Assembly: GCA_022791635.1 (NCBI GenBank)
Contig: JAAVZL010000018.1
Span: 1-34,591 of the forward strand
From: Lachnospiraceae bacterium
GTDB taxonomy: Bacteria; Bacillota; Clostridia; Lachnospirales; Lachnospiraceae
DNA: 34,591 nucleotides
Direction: 5' to 3'
A program made the position numbers and the translations under genes. Of this stretch, positions 8,592 to 18,002 are shown piece by piece (the first letter of the stretch is position 1; every line of letters starts with the position of its first letter). Below the pieces are notes generated by a model. It saw nothing but the letters and a program-made list of their open reading frames with translations, was not told the origin of the DNA and did not search any database.

Positions 8592-10346
8592 ATGAATGCA
8601 AAGAAAAGAAATCGTTGCTTTGTCAGGCGCTTTATGGCCCTGGCTCTTATCCTTTCTCTTTTGGCCTCTGTAAGCGCCTGCAAGCCGAAAAAGACGGCCG
8701 AACAAGAGCAGGAGCTTTTTGACGCCTTTACCAATGAGCTTTTTGCTTCCGATATCACGGAAAATATTATCAACCTTCACTGGACCCTCGCTTTTCCTGA
8801 GAATTATGGAATTGAGGACTATGAAATCTCTTTTGGGGATTTATCGGAAGAATATGAGGAGGAGACTTTCGAAGAGCTTCGGAATGTCTTAAAGGAGCTT
8901 AATGACTTTGACTATGAGCTGTTAAGCAAGGAGCAGAAGCTGACCTTCGATATTCTGAAGACCTATGCGGAAGATAATCTCAAGACAGAGGGCTTCCGTC
9001 TCTATTACGATTACCTCTCTCCCACCAACGGGGTGCAGTCCTATCTTCCCACCCTGCTGGCAGAGTACAAGTTTTACAAGGAGCAGGATGTGAAGGATTA
9101 TCTGGATTCCTTACGCCTGTTTCCGGATTATTTTGCCAATGTCATGGCCTTTGAGCAGGAGCAGGCGGACGCAGGCTTTTTCATGCCCGACTTTGAGGCC
9201 GACAAGGTCATCGATCAGTGTCAGCAGTTTATGGAGGATCCGGAACATCACTATCTCATTGACAGCTTTAACCTGCGCCTGGAGGAAACGGATTTTCTTG
9301 AGGAGGCGGACAAGGAGAGCTACCGGGAAGAGAACCGGCAGTTGATTCAGGATACGGTGATTCCCGCCTACGGCTATCTGGTGGAGGAGCTTTCCAAGCT
9401 CAAGGGCTCTGCCACCAATGACGCCGGGCTCTATTACTTTGAAAACGGGAGAGAATTTTACCGCCTGCTTGTACGGGACTCCACCGGATCGGATAAGTCT
9501 GTGGAAGAGCTCGAGGACACGATTTTAGATAACATGCAAAGGGCTCTGGAGACAATCTGGACCATGGATCTGGATGGCGATGTCTTTGACCGGATGCTGG
9601 AATGTCCGGTGGATTTGAGTGATCCCTATGAGGTACTGGAGCTTTTGAAGGAAGGAATTGCCCAGGATTTTCCTGTGCCCGGTGATCTGCCCTTTGAGGT
9701 GAATTATGTTCCTGCCTCCATGGAGGAATATATGAATCCTGCTTATTACATCCTCCCTCCCATCGATTATCTGGAAAATAATGTGATTTACATCAACAAT
9801 TCCCTCTCCAGCGATGATATCGAGCAGTTTGTCACCCTGGCTCATGAGGGCTTTCCGGGACACCTGTTTCAGACCACCTATTTCTATGGCCGGCAGCCCT
9901 CCCGGATCCGCAAGCTCTTTGGCTTCTCGGGATATTCGGAAGGCTGGGGCACCTACGCGGAAATCTATGCCTATCAGCTGTCGGGCATTGACGACGACCT
10001 GCTCCTTTTAAATGCGCTGAATAAAACTTATACGTTGTCTCTCTACTGCCTGGCAGATATCGGCATCAACTATGAGGGCTGGACGCTGGAGGACACCCAG
10101 GATTTCCTGGGTATCGATGAGGATACCTCCCGGGAAATCTATGAAATCCTGGTGGAGGAGCCCGCCCTCTACCTGGCCTATTACGGAGGATACCTGGAAT
10201 TTATGGAGCTTCGGGAGAAGGCGGAGGAGACCCTGGGGGAAAAATTTAATCTGAAGGATTTCCATACCTTCCTTCTGGATGTAGGGCCTGCTCAGTTTGA
10301 GATTATTGAAGAGCAGATGGAGGCCTGGATGGAAGAGCAAGCCTAG
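8592..10346 (+). CDS. DUF885-family lipoprotein, predicted zinc metallopeptidase-like
   Basis: A 584-residue exported lipoprotein. A basic N-terminus and hydrophobic stretch end in the lipobox VSAC, giving lipidation at Cys30. The body matches the DUF885 family: a long helical domain, then HEGFPGH (418-424) followed by SEGWGTYAE (about 448-456), which together look like metal-binding and catalytic residues of a gluzincin-like peptidase. Substrate is unknown; cleavage of peptides or a carboxypeptidase-like role at the outer membrane face is inferred. GGGAG lies 11 bp before the ATG. The gap after the kinase is 45 bp, so it may be part of the two-component operon and perhaps its target. It converges on the MFS gene with only 6 bp between stops. 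Confidence 0.88.
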   Translation: MNAKKRNRCFVRRFMALALILSLLASVSACKPKKTAEQEQELFDAFTNELFASDITENIINLHWTLAFPENYGIEDYEISFGDLSEEYEEETFEELRNVLKELNDFDYELLSKEQKLTFDILKTYAEDNLKTEGFRLYYDYLSPTNGVQSYLPTLLAEYKFYKEQDVKDYLDSLRLFPDYFANVMAFEQEQADAGFFMPDFEADKVIDQCQQFMEDPEHHYLIDSFNLRLEETDFLEEADKESYREENRQLIQDTVIPAYGYLVEELSKLKGSATNDAGLYYFENGREFYRLLVRDSTGSDKSVEELEDTILDNMQRALETIWTMDLDGDVFDRMLECPVDLSDPYEVLELLKEGIAQDFPVPGDLPFEVNYVPASMEEYMNPAYYILPPIDYLENNVIYINNSLSSDDIEQFVTLAHEGFPGHLFQTTYFYGRQPSRIRKLFGFSGYSEGWGTYAEIYAYQLSGIDDDLLLLNALNKTYTLSLYCLADIGINYEGWTLEDTQDFLGIDEDTSREIYEILVEEPALYLAYYGGYLEFMELREKAEETLGEKFNLKDFHTFLLDVGPAQFEIIEEQMEAWMEEQA

Positions 10347-10352
10347 GCATCC

Positions 10353-11555
10353 TTATGGCGCACTGTGCTCAGCCCGTTTTAGCGTCTGTTTCTTTTCCCG
10401 CTTTACAAGCTCTGCCATAATACAGGCTCCAAGCAGCACCGGCACTATCATGGCCAAAAAGCCGTATGGGTAGCCTCCAAAGGCTCCTGCCGCCGTGCTG
10501 CACAAAACCGGCCCCAGGCCGTTGCCGCCGTCCAGGCCGATATTAAAGGTTCCGCTTGCTCTTCCCCGTTCCTGCGGTCTGGCCGAGCGGAGCCCCATGC
10601 TTTGCAGCAGCGGCTGCAGTCCTCCGTATCCGATACCGTAGAGGATCGCCGCCAGATACAGATGCCAGGCCCGATTTGCCGCGAAGAGCAAAACCATAGA
10701 GGCAATGATAAGGCCGTCGCAGGGAAATACCAGATATTGAGGCTGCCATTCGTCGGCAAGGCCTCCCAGAAGCGGCCTTGAGGCCACAATCACCACCGCA
10801 TACACCGTGAAAAACATTCCTGCGTTTGCGAATCCCTTTTCTGCCGCATACAGCAGGATAAAGCTCACAACGGCTCCGTTGGTAAACGCGTTAAAAAAAG
10901 CAATGCCGGAGGCCGGAAGCGCTTCTCTGGAAAAAAGGCCGGACAGGGAAAAGGATCGTTTCTCCCCTTGTCTCTCCTCTTCCTTTTTCCGGTCATTCAT
11001 GCGGATTGACAGGGATACCAGAAATGCAAGGCCATAGAGTGCTGCCGCACATAAAAACATATTTCGATATCCCGCCCGCTTGCTTAAGGCCAGACCGATT
11101 TCGGGTCCCACCGCACTCATAAACGTATAGCACAGTCCATAATATCCCAACCCCTGAGCCAGCTTCTTTTCCGGTACCAAATCAGCCACCATGGTTAGAT
11201 TTACCGTTGTACAAAGACAAAAAAATACGCCGTGAAGCATACGAACCAGCAGCAGCATCCATACATGCTCGGAGAAAGCATATCCGACAAAAACCAGGCT
11301 CAAGCCGGCAAAAGAAAAGACAAGGATATGCTTTCGCTTACATAAATCACTGATTATGCCGGAAAAGGGCCTGCAGCACAAGGCTGCTATGGACATCAGC
11401 CCCGGAATCACCCCCAGCAGTACCCCGTCAATCTGCAGGCTGGCCGCATAAGGGGCAATGTTTGACATGACCATGGTGTATCCCAGGTAAGCAATCAGAT
11501 TCCCAAGTAATACCATACAGTAATTGTAATTAAATAATTTTTCTTCCTGCTGCAT
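10353..11555 (-). CDS. Major facilitator superfamily transporter
   Basis: A 400-residue membrane protein with about 12 hydrophobic segments in two sets of six, split by a charged central loop (NDRKKEEERQGEKR). The MFS motif A region reads RPFSGIISDLCKRK between TM2 and TM3. The family exports drugs or takes up sugars and other small solutes; the substrate cannot be told here. ATG 11555 is chosen because GGGAG sits just upstream; an in-frame extension upstream would run into the esterase gene. It begins 20 bp after the esterase stop, so both should be on one message. That suggests it moves the substrate or product of the esterase. Confidence 0.9.
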   Translation of the reverse strand: MQQEEKLFNYNYCMVLLGNLIAYLGYTMVMSNIAPYAASLQIDGVLLGVIPGLMSIAALCCRPFSGIISDLCKRKHILVFSFAGLSLVFVGYAFSEHVWMLLLVRMLHGVFFCLCTTVNLTMVADLVPEKKLAQGLGYYGLCYTFMSAVGPEIGLALSKRAGYRNMFLCAAALYGLAFLVSLSIRMNDRKKEEERQGEKRSFSLSGLFSREALPASGIAFFNAFTNGAVVSFILLYAAEKGFANAGMFFTVYAVVIVASRPLLGGLADEWQPQYLVFPCDGLIIASMVLLFAANRAWHLYLAAILYGIGYGGLQPLLQSMGLRSARPQERGRASGTFNIGLDGGNGLGPVLCSTAAGAFGGYPYGFLAMIVPVLLGACIMAELVKREKKQTLKRAEHSAP

Positions 11556-11575
11556 ATGTACTCCCACTCCGCCTC

Positions 11576-12424
11576 TCACTGTAAAATCCGCTCCTTTTTC
11601 AGAGGGAACCACTTTTCCTCAAAGGCTTTTCTTAATATAAGGTCCCAAAAATCCCATTCATGGCCATACCCCGGCACAATCTCATAGTGAGTGGAATATC
11701 CCAGTTGCGTTATATATTCATAAGCTTCATCCACAACATCCTTATTGATGTCTAAGTCTCCGACGGCAAAATAAAAGTTCGGTTTTGGCCCTTGTCGTTC
11801 TATATTCACTCTGGCATAATGCCATGCATCGTGAATGCTTCCCTTAAATTTGTCCAGATCTCCCCAAAGCGCCTCCGCGTCCGGTACAGGCATGGAATCA
11901 GGCCCCTCTTTCTCGGCTTCTATGGGGCGCCGGATGCTTTTAATCTTATCCGGGTTAAAAGCGGCTCCCGACATACACAGTATGGTATGGTATTTTTCCG
12001 GATGCATGGCCCCCAGCTTCATCGCTCCCTGCGCTCCCATGGAAAGCCCGGCCGCAAAGGTATCCTCCCGCGCGCCGGAAATCGGGAACATAGACCGGCA
12101 CACGGCCGGAAGCTCTTCCGATATATACTGAAAATACCGAGGCCCAAACCCGGCGTCCGTATATCTGGAATTGCATCCGCAGGGCATCACCACACATAAC
12201 CTGTGCTCCTCTGCGTATCTCACAATATTAGAGAATTTTATATAGTCCTCATAATCTCCGCTTCCCCCATGAAGAAGATAGAGGACCTGATATTTCATTC
12301 CCGACTGATAATAGTTTTTCACACCGGCCGATATATCCTTCATTGTCAGGGTGGGCAGGATTACCGAGATGTTTGTCTGAAAACCCAGTGCCTTTGACAA
12401 AAAATTCATTTTTATAACTGCCAT
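11576..12424 (-). CDS. EstA/esterase-D-like alpha/beta hydrolase (esterase 1)
   Basis: A 282-residue cytoplasmic alpha/beta hydrolase of the esterase D / tributyrin esterase family. The oxyanion region is LLHGGSGDYEDY (50-61), the nucleophile elbow is GLSMG (S128) and the C-terminal His is in GYGHEWDFWD. Members hydrolyse short-chain acyl or acetyl esters, including those on sugars; the natural substrate is not known. ATG 12424 follows a very strong AAGGAGGAG site; a longer frame upstream to 12496 has no such site and crosses a terminator-like hairpin. It is a paralogue of the esterase at 14606-15523, sharing the HGG, GLSMG and YFxYxxEELPA patterns. Confidence 0.92.
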   Translation of the reverse strand: MAVIKMNFLSKALGFQTNISVILPTLTMKDISAGVKNYYQSGMKYQVLYLLHGGSGDYEDYIKFSNIVRYAEEHRLCVVMPCGCNSRYTDAGFGPRYFQYISEELPAVCRSMFPISGAREDTFAAGLSMGAQGAMKLGAMHPEKYHTILCMSGAAFNPDKIKSIRRPIEAEKEGPDSMPVPDAEALWGDLDKFKGSIHDAWHYARVNIERQGPKPNFYFAVGDLDINKDVVDEAYEYITQLGYSTHYEIVPGYGHEWDFWDLILRKAFEEKWFPLKKERILQ

Positions 12425-12440
12425 AAGCTCCTCCTTAAAG

Positions 12441-12486
12441 AAAATGGGAACTGTTCGTTTTTGGTGTTCCAGATCACAGTTCCCAT
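12441..12486 (-). terminator. Terminator-like hairpin between SBP remnant and esterase 1 (possible attenuator)
   Basis: On the minus strand ATGGGAACTGT (12486-12476) pairs perfectly with ACAGTTCCCAT (12454-12444) around a 21-nt loop, followed by TTTCTTT. It stands directly before the ribosome binding site of esterase 1, so it may end SBP transcription or control read-through into the esterase-MFS pair. Confidence 0.65.
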
Positions 12487-12516
12487 ATTTCTGCATATTT
12501 CCATACTTTTGCTTTT

Positions 12517-13622
12517 TTACTTATATGCTAATTTTGTAAAATCCGGAAAATAAAGAATCTTACATTCAATATCATTCAGACTGTCCGCTCTTCCGTACAT
12601 AGCACTCGTCTCGCACAAACCATAGATAGGAACCTCTTCGTTAATCAATCCCATCAGCTCATTTGTCAGAGCAATGCGCTCCTTGGTATCCGTAACACTG
12701 ACGCCTTCGCTGATCCTGGACGAAATATCCTCATAAAGCTCTCCGTCCAGATGCACCAAATTCATAGCCACAATAAACGTATTCATACAGGCCAGGGCCG
12801 AATTTACAAGGGAACCGTAAATCTGGAACGAAATATCCCAGTCTGTTTCCGCCATCATTTTCTGGACCGGCTGAGAGCTCGTATAGGTAAGCTGTACCGT
12901 CTGTCCTGTCAGGCCTGAGCTCTGCGCCAGCTCCTTTGCCTTATCCAGATTATATCCATAATAATCATCCAGCTCTTTTGCTTTCTCCGTCCACTGATCG
13001 CTGTAATCGTTGAAATCCGTCGTGGCGGCTGAAATACATTCCTTTCCCATCCCTTCCATGGCAGTGGCAAGAAGGGCCTCTTTATTCACCGCATAAGCCA
13101 CTGCCTGCCGTGCTTCTTTACTGTGAAAAACGGAATCGGCAGAACAATTAAACATCATTCCATACAGCATATAGTTCGGAACCTCCTGTACACTCACATG
13201 ATCCAGGCTGTCCAGATAAGTCGGGTTGCTTCCCGCCCCTTCCAGACACAGCTTCATGGAAAACAGTACATCCGAAGCCTTCATATTGTTGCCAAGCTCA
13301 TCATACACGTCATCTCTCAGCTCGACCAGAATATGCGTGTCATCTTCATATTCCACGGATTTTGCAGCTTCCATCACATAATCACTTCCGTCCACATACA
13401 AAAGCCGGGTATAGGCATTGTATGTAATCGGACAGGAGCCTACCGTTGACGCACTAACGGGACTGACATTGGCCGGATCTGTTGAAACAGCCATCACCAC
13501 CGTATCCTTTGCTTCTGTTACCTCAGCCTCTTTCGTCCCCCCGCTTTCTCCCTGCAGCTCCTCATATGCCGCAGAGGGCCCGCTGCCGGCAATCATGCTG
13601 ACAGCCGCCAGGATCGCTGCCG
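12517..13622 (-). pseudogene. Decayed family-5 extracellular solute-binding protein (ABC oligopeptide-type)
   Basis: The frame from ATG 13596 gives 359 residues that match SBP_bac_5 (Opp/Dpp-type) proteins: STDPANVSPVS near the N-terminus, ASDVLFSMK, and FHSKEARQAVAYAVNKEAL. Functional members are about 500-550 residues. Two in-frame gaps are apparent: after YLDSLDHVSV, where the central domain of roughly 100 or more residues is gone, and between QPVQKMMAE and TDWDISFQ. The 5' end is also broken. A signal-peptide-like stretch (KRAAAILAAVSMIAGS) lies upstream of the only ATG, but an in-frame TAA cuts it off; an ATG AAA farther up is one base out of frame, next to an A-run. No lipobox Cys and no ribosome binding site are seen. 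No permease or ATPase genes are nearby. I treat it as non-functional. Confidence 0.8.
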
Positions 13623-13647
13623 CTCTTTTTTCTTATTTATTTCATTA

Positions 13648-13675
13648 TTGTTTCATATGTATTGATTTCTATATT
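13648..13675 (+). promoter_or_regulatory. Candidate sigma-A promoter for the LacI-type gene
   Basis: TTGTTT (13648-13653) and TATATT (13670-13675) are 16 bp apart in an AT-rich gap, 22 bp before the ATG at 13698. No convincing LacI-type palindrome was found around it. Confidence 0.4.
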
Positions 13676-13697
13676 TCCATAAAAGGTGGTGATTCCT

Positions 13698-14585
13698 ATG
13701 AAAAATAATATAACCATGCGCAATATCGCGAAGGCTGCCGGGGTATCTCTGGCAACTGTTTCCAGAGCCATGCATAATACCGGATATGTAACGGAGGAAA
13801 AACGCAGGCTGATTTTTGATACTGCTCAGAAAGAGAATCTCAATATTTTAACCTTTCCGGTTGATGAATTGACAAACCAGACCTTGCTCCAGACCATTCC
13901 CATCGCCAGAAAGGCGAATCCTGTGGGCATTATTATCATCGGCTCTATGGACGAGGAGCCCGATCCGCAGTTGAACGCATTGCTTCATGATTCTCCCATT
14001 CCTATCATCTGTATTGGCCATACAAGCAATTACTATAATTTCAATCGGATTATCGTTGACAACACCAAAGGGGTTTATCTCGCCACACAGCATTTACTGA
14101 AACGAGGTCACAAATCCCTTCTCTATGTGAGCAGTCTTTCTCTGGGCCAGTTTGTCATGCAGGAACGCCTGAACGGCTTCACAGCCGCTCTCTCCTCCTC
14201 TTCCGATCCTGACGTCAGACACCAAATCCTGCAATTATCCGAGTCCAACACGGAGGTTTTCGACGCTCCGCATATCTACCAGTCCTTTAAAAGGATCTTC
14301 GAAAAAAATCCGGATATTACAGGAATCGTCAATTGGTCTGACGGATTGGCTGCCATTGAGCTGCAATGCCTCTATGACATGAAGATTCCCGTTCCAAAGC
14401 AGGTAGAGATTATCGGCTTTGACGACATTCTGACGCCTTATCTGGCGCCTCCTTTGAGCAGCATTCAGATGCCTTACAATGAAATGGCGGATTCCGCTCT
14501 TCAGATTGTGGCAGACTGCCGAAGGTCGTCCTCTCTGCCTCTGACGAAAACCATTGTATTAATTCCCAAGCTGATGATACGTTAG
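13698..14585 (+). CDS. LacI-family regulator with internal deletion, probably impaired
   Basis: A 295-residue protein, against about 330-345 for the family. The N-terminal helix-turn-helix is intact (MRNIAKAAGVSLATVSRAMHN is the recognition region, residues 7-27). Right after it (about residue 46) the sequence jumps from AQKE to LNILTFPVDE, which in normal members comes some 50-60 residues later. The hinge helix and the first strand and helix of the sugar-binding domain are thus missing. The rest is recognisable (GIIIIGS, VDNTKG, GFDD). The frame is open. DNA binding and effector response should both suffer, since the hinge helix enters the minor groove. ATG 13698 follows AAAGGTGGTGAT; an upstream in-frame GTG at 13686 lies inside that site. 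It is divergent from the SBP remnant and 20 bp before esterase 2. Confidence 0.85.
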   Translation: MKNNITMRNIAKAAGVSLATVSRAMHNTGYVTEEKRRLIFDTAQKENLNILTFPVDELTNQTLLQTIPIARKANPVGIIIIGSMDEEPDPQLNALLHDSPIPIICIGHTSNYYNFNRIIVDNTKGVYLATQHLLKRGHKSLLYVSSLSLGQFVMQERLNGFTAALSSSSDPDVRHQILQLSESNTEVFDAPHIYQSFKRIFEKNPDITGIVNWSDGLAAIELQCLYDMKIPVPKQVEIIGFDDILTPYLAPPLSSIQMPYNEMADSALQIVADCRRSSSLPLTKTIVLIPKLMIR

Positions 14586-14605
14586 CAGGGATGAAAGGAG
14601 CTTTT

Positions 14606-15523
14606 ATGCCTCAATTATCATTTACCTTGTATTCCCAGGCGCTGCTGAGCAATACAAGAGTCACTGTGATTCTTCCTATCTGGAATGAATATGACAGCTA
14701 TATTTCCTCCGAGGACCGCTTTCAGGTGCTCTGGCTCTTACACGGCGGCACCGGAAGCTATACGGACTGGACGGAAAAAACAAACATCAATTGGCTTTCC
14801 CAAAAGCATCGTTTTGCCGTTGTAATTCCCGATACGGGAACCAACCATTACAACGATGTTCCCGGCGGCCCTAAATATTTTACCTATCTTACCGAAGAGC
14901 TGCCCGCTCTGCTTGGCAAATATCTCCCCCTTTCCTCCAGACGTGAGGACAATTTCATCGCAGGGCTTTCTATGGGAGGCTTCGGCGCTGCAAAATGTGC
15001 GTTTTGTTATCCGGAGAAATACGGGGCTGCCGGCTTTTTCTCCACCGGACCGCAAAACGGACTTCAGCTCCGCCATTCCGGAATGGGGATGGAAACGCCC
15101 GGATACGACAGGTACGATCGCATTTTCGGAGGAAAGGATAAGATTCCAAATTCCATAAACGATCCCTGGTACATCCTTAAAAAGGCTGTAAATGCCGGGA
15201 AGGAGCTCCCGCTTATTTACAATTGCTGCGGAACAGAGGATCCCGCTTATCCAAGCTTTCGGGCATTTGAAGAGTATGCCGCCTCCCTCGGCGTAAAAAC
15301 CGTGTCTCACGAGGCTTTCGGATGGCACGCATGGGATTACTGGAATCTGGAGCTGGAACGCTTCATCGACTGGCTTCCCCTTTTAAAGACCAGAGATTAT
15401 CTGGAGCATCTGCAGCGGCAAATCGGCGGAATCATTGTTCCTCAAAAGACAGCGGAATTACCTGAAAAAATAGAACAGCTTAAAAATATCTATTTTGAGC
15501 ATGCGCTTCCGGATTCGCCTTAA
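14606..15523 (+). CDS. EstA/esterase-D-like alpha/beta hydrolase (esterase 2)
   Basis: A 305-residue cytoplasmic alpha/beta hydrolase. It shows LLHGGTGSYTDW (44-55), the nucleophile elbow GLSMG (S122) and a C-terminal His in FGWHAWDYWN. Like esterase 1 it belongs to the tributyrin/feruloyl-type EstA group acting on short acyl esters. The start is the ATG at 14606 with AAAGGAG 5 bp upstream; the in-frame ATG at 14591 has no site of its own. It lies 20 bp after the LacI-type gene and likely shares its message. After the usual catalytic core there is a C-terminal tail of about 40 residues (from about 265) with a helical look and no known match. Transcription ends at the hairpin 15529-15582. Confidence 0.92.
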   Translation: MPQLSFTLYSQALLSNTRVTVILPIWNEYDSYISSEDRFQVLWLLHGGTGSYTDWTEKTNINWLSQKHRFAVVIPDTGTNHYNDVPGGPKYFTYLTEELPALLGKYLPLSSRREDNFIAGLSMGGFGAAKCAFCYPEKYGAAGFFSTGPQNGLQLRHSGMGMETPGYDRYDRIFGGKDKIPNSINDPWYILKKAVNAGKELPLIYNCCGTEDPAYPSFRAFEEYAASLGVKTVSHEAFGWHAWDYWNLELERFIDWLPLLKTRDYLEHLQRQIGGIIVPQKTAELPEKIEQLKNIYFEHALPDSP

Positions 15524-15528
15524 AGCAC

Positions 15529-15582
15529 AAAAAGGGGCTGCCCGCCCGGCTATACACTTAGCCGGCAGGGCAGCCCCTTTTA
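15529..15582. terminator. Bidirectional rho-independent terminator
   Basis: AAAAGGGGCTGCCC (15530-15543) pairs with GGGCAGCCCCTTTT (15568-15581). An inner CCGGCTA/TAGCCGG stem adds to it. T-runs on both strands let it serve both convergent genes, esterase 2 and the aconitase-family gene. Confidence 0.93.
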
Positions 15583-15603
15583 TCTGCTTTTGAATCTTTG
15601 TCA

Positions 15604-17889
15604 CTATCCTCTGTAGTAATTAATCAGGCATCCCTTCAAAATAATCTCCCGCTCATCATCCGTGAGCGCTCCCAGGCGAAGGGTAATCTCCCGGTCCTTT
15701 TCCCCGTTCACATAGGCCTTTACCTCACTTCGGTTCTCCTCAATGGCCTTGCGAACCTCCGGAAGAAACAGGTAGTCATCCTTGCCAAAGGGCAGCTCGC
15801 CCTCGTCAATCAGGAAGGGCAGCATGCCCCAGTTAATGAGGTTGGAACGGTAACGCTTGGTAGCGTAGGAATTGGCAATATTGGCCCAGCCTCCCAGTAC
15901 TTTCTGGCAGGAGGCCGCCTGCTCTCTGGCAGAGCCGTCGCCGGGCTTTACGGCAAAGATTGTGCTTCCCACACCCAGATTGGTTTTGCCCACACCCGGA
16001 TACCAGGAATTCAAAGCGCCAAAGATTCCTTTGAGCTCCGGAACCGCCTCCGCCGGACACCGGCCGGCCTCAATGGCTTTTTGAGCCGCCTGGATCTCCT
16101 TGGCCTTCCCCACGTAGGCCGGGTCCTTTCTGGAGAGGGTAAACTCCGCAAGCCCCAGAGGATTGGAGCGGTAGGAGGAGGTCTCACCGGAGGGGATCAG
16201 CTCATCCGTGGTCGTCACCGGATCGTGAATCTCCGAAACCACCTTCAAAATCATATGCTCCGGCAGGGAAGACATGGCCGGCCAGTCCTTGATGTTGGGA
16301 CCAAACTTAATCTCCACCTCCGGGTCTGCAACGCCCTTGCTGTCAAATACCCGGTTCTCATAAATCTTACTGTCAAAGAAGTATCTTGGATTGGTATACT
16401 TCACATCGATCTCCGTAGCCGCCGTCAGGTACCCCTTGTTGGCAGCCGTAGCTGCAATGGAGCGGGCGTCCATCAAGGCCACGGAGGCAATCTGGCCGCT
16501 CTGGAGCTTGGAGCCTTCCCGGTTGGGGAAGTTCCTGGTGGAATGCCGGATACTGAAGCCGTTGTTGGAAGGCGTGTCGCCGGCGCCGAAGCAGGGACCG
16601 CAGAAGGCCGTCTTCATCACTGCCCCGGTCTCCATCAGCGCTGCCGCCGCTCCGTTTTTCACCAGCTCCATATAGACGGGCATACTGGCCGGATATACGC
16701 TTAAGGTAAACTCGTCCGGTCCGATGCTGGCTCCCTTCAAAATGTCGGCCGCCGCACAGATATTTTCAAAGCCGCCCCCTGCACAGCCGGCAATGATTCC
16801 CTGATCCACATACAGCTTTCCGTCGCGGATCTTATCCGTCAAGCGAAAATCCACGGCATCGCCCAGGCTTACCAGCGCCTTTTTCTCCACGTCCCGGAGA
16901 ATATCGCCCAGATTCGCCTTTACCTCCTCGATGGTATAGGTGTTGCTGGGATGGAAGGGCATGGCGATCATGGGCTTCACAGCGCTCAGGTCCACATAAA
17001 TCATGCCGTCATAGTAGACAACGGCTCCAGGATTCAGCTCCCGGTAGTCCTCGCTTCTTCCGTGGATCTCGTAAAACTCCCGGATCACGTCATCTGTCTT
17101 CCAGATGGAGGACAGGCAGGTGGTCTCCGTAGTCATCACGTCAATGCCGATGCGGAAGTCTGCGCTCAGATTCTCCACACCGTCTCCGATAAACTCCATC
17201 ACCTTGTTGTTCACATAGCCCTTTTCAAATACGGCTCCGATAATGGCCAGGGCCACATCCTGAGGTCCTACGCCCTTCTGGGGCTTTCCGGTGAGATATA
17301 CGCCCACCACTCCCGGCATGGGAATGTCGTAGGTCTTGTTAAGAAGCTGCTTTACCAGCTCCGGACCGCCCTCTCCCATGGCCATGGTTCCCAGAGCTCC
17401 GTAGCGGGTATGGCTGTCGGAGCCGAGAATCATCTTTCCGCCTGCCGCCAGCATCTCCCGGGCATACTGATGGATAACCGCCTGATGGGGGGGCACATAG
17501 ACGCCGCCGTACTTCTTGGCGCAGGTGAGGCCGTACATGTGATCGTCCTCATTGATGGTTCCGCCCACGGCGCAGAGACTGTTGTGGCAGTTGGTCAGCA
17601 CATAGGGGATGGGAAACCGCTCCAGTCCCGAGGCCCGAGCCGTCTGAATGATACCCACAAAGGTGATGTCGTGGGAAGTTAGCTTGTCGAACTTGATCTC
17701 CAGCTTTTCCATATTGCCGGATGTATTGTGTGCCTCCAGGATTCCATAGGCAATGGTCTGCTTTTTGGCCTCCTCCTTGGAGGGGGCATGCCCAAGCCTG
17801 CTCTCCAGGACGCTTACCGCATCCTTACTGTCCGGAATAATCTCCGCTCCGTTCAGCACGTAGGCTCCGCCTTCAAATATTTGAATCAT
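15604..17889 (-). CDS. Aconitase-family hydratase
   Basis: A 761-residue [4Fe-4S] hydro-lyase of the aconitase superfamily. Cluster cysteines are C369 (in AGCAGGG), C430 and C433 (CGPC). GSDSHT (156-161) and STRNF (450-454) are substrate-binding motifs. The swivelling domain is C-terminal, with STRNF-like [10 protein letters not shown] near 670. Its length and sequence fit the group annotated simply as hydratase (like E. coli YbhJ) rather than classic AcnA (about 890) or LeuCD. Citrate/isocitrate interconversion is possible but unproved. The GGAGG site is 5 bp before ATG 17889. It has its own promoter (18003-18031) and a structured leader of roughly 100 nt. No other citric-acid-cycle gene is near. 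Confidence 0.9.
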   Translation of the reverse strand: MIQIFEGGAYVLNGAEIIPDSKDAVSVLESRLGHAPSKEEAKKQTIAYGILEAHNTSGNMEKLEIKFDKLTSHDITFVGIIQTARASGLERFPIPYVLTNCHNSLCAVGGTINEDDHMYGLTCAKKYGGVYVPPHQAVIHQYAREMLAAGGKMILGSDSHTRYGALGTMAMGEGGPELVKQLLNKTYDIPMPGVVGVYLTGKPQKGVGPQDVALAIIGAVFEKGYVNNKVMEFIGDGVENLSADFRIGIDVMTTETTCLSSIWKTDDVIREFYEIHGRSEDYRELNPGAVVYYDGMIYVDLSAVKPMIAMPFHPSNTYTIEEVKANLGDILRDVEKKALVSLGDAVDFRLTDKIRDGKLYVDQGIIAGCAGGGFENICAAADILKGASIGPDEFTLSVYPASMPVYMELVKNGAAAALMETGAVMKTAFCGPCFGAGDTPSNNGFSIRHSTRNFPNREGSKLQSGQIASVALMDARSIAATAANKGYLTAATEIDVKYTNPRYFFDSKIYENRVFDSKGVADPEVEIKFGPNIKDWPAMSSLPEHMILKVVSEIHDPVTTTDELIPSGETSSYRSNPLGLAEFTLSRKDPAYVGKAKEIQAAQKAIEAGRCPAEAVPELKGIFGALNSWYPGVGKTNLGVGSTIFAVKPGDGSAREQAASCQKVLGGWANIANSYATKRYRSNLINWGMLPFLIDEGELPFGKDDYLFLPEVRKAIEENRSEVKAYVNGEKDREITLRLGALTDDEREIILKGCLINYYRG

Positions 17890-17894
17890 ATCAT

Positions 17895-17921
17895 TCCTCC
17901 TATTAAAAATTGCTGCGCAAT
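17895..17921 (-). promoter_or_regulatory. Hairpin fused to ribosome binding site (GCA-loop motif), copy 1
   Basis: On the minus strand ATTGC-GCA-GCAAT (17921-17909) forms a 5-bp stem with a 3-nt loop, then TTT and TAATAGGAGGA (17905-17895) before the hydratase ATG. The same layout with a different stem sits before nadE. Confidence 0.55.
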
Positions 17922-17958
17922 GGCACTAAAGGGTAAAGTCGTTTCCAGTTCCGTTAAA

Positions 17959-17992
17959 TTGCCGGCCAAGGGCAGTACGCCTTGTCCGGCAA
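17959..17992 (-). other. Stable leader hairpin of the hydratase mRNA
   Basis: TTGCCGG (17992-17986) pairs with CCGGCAA (17965-17959), and CAAGG/CCTTG continue the stem around a short loop. It lies about 70 nt upstream of the start codon within the transcribed leader and is not followed by a T-run, so it is not a terminator. Function unknown. Confidence 0.6.
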
Positions 17993-18002
17993 CACTAAGC
18001 TT

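Noticed and set aside
10344..10355. Terminator between DUF885 gene and MFS gene
   Set aside because: The convergent stops are only 6 bp apart and no hairpin with a T-run was seen; transcripts probably overlap.
15598..16704. Plus-strand open frame of 368 codons
   Set aside because: Antisense to the aconitase-family gene, which has the full set of cluster cysteines; coding is clear on the minus strand.
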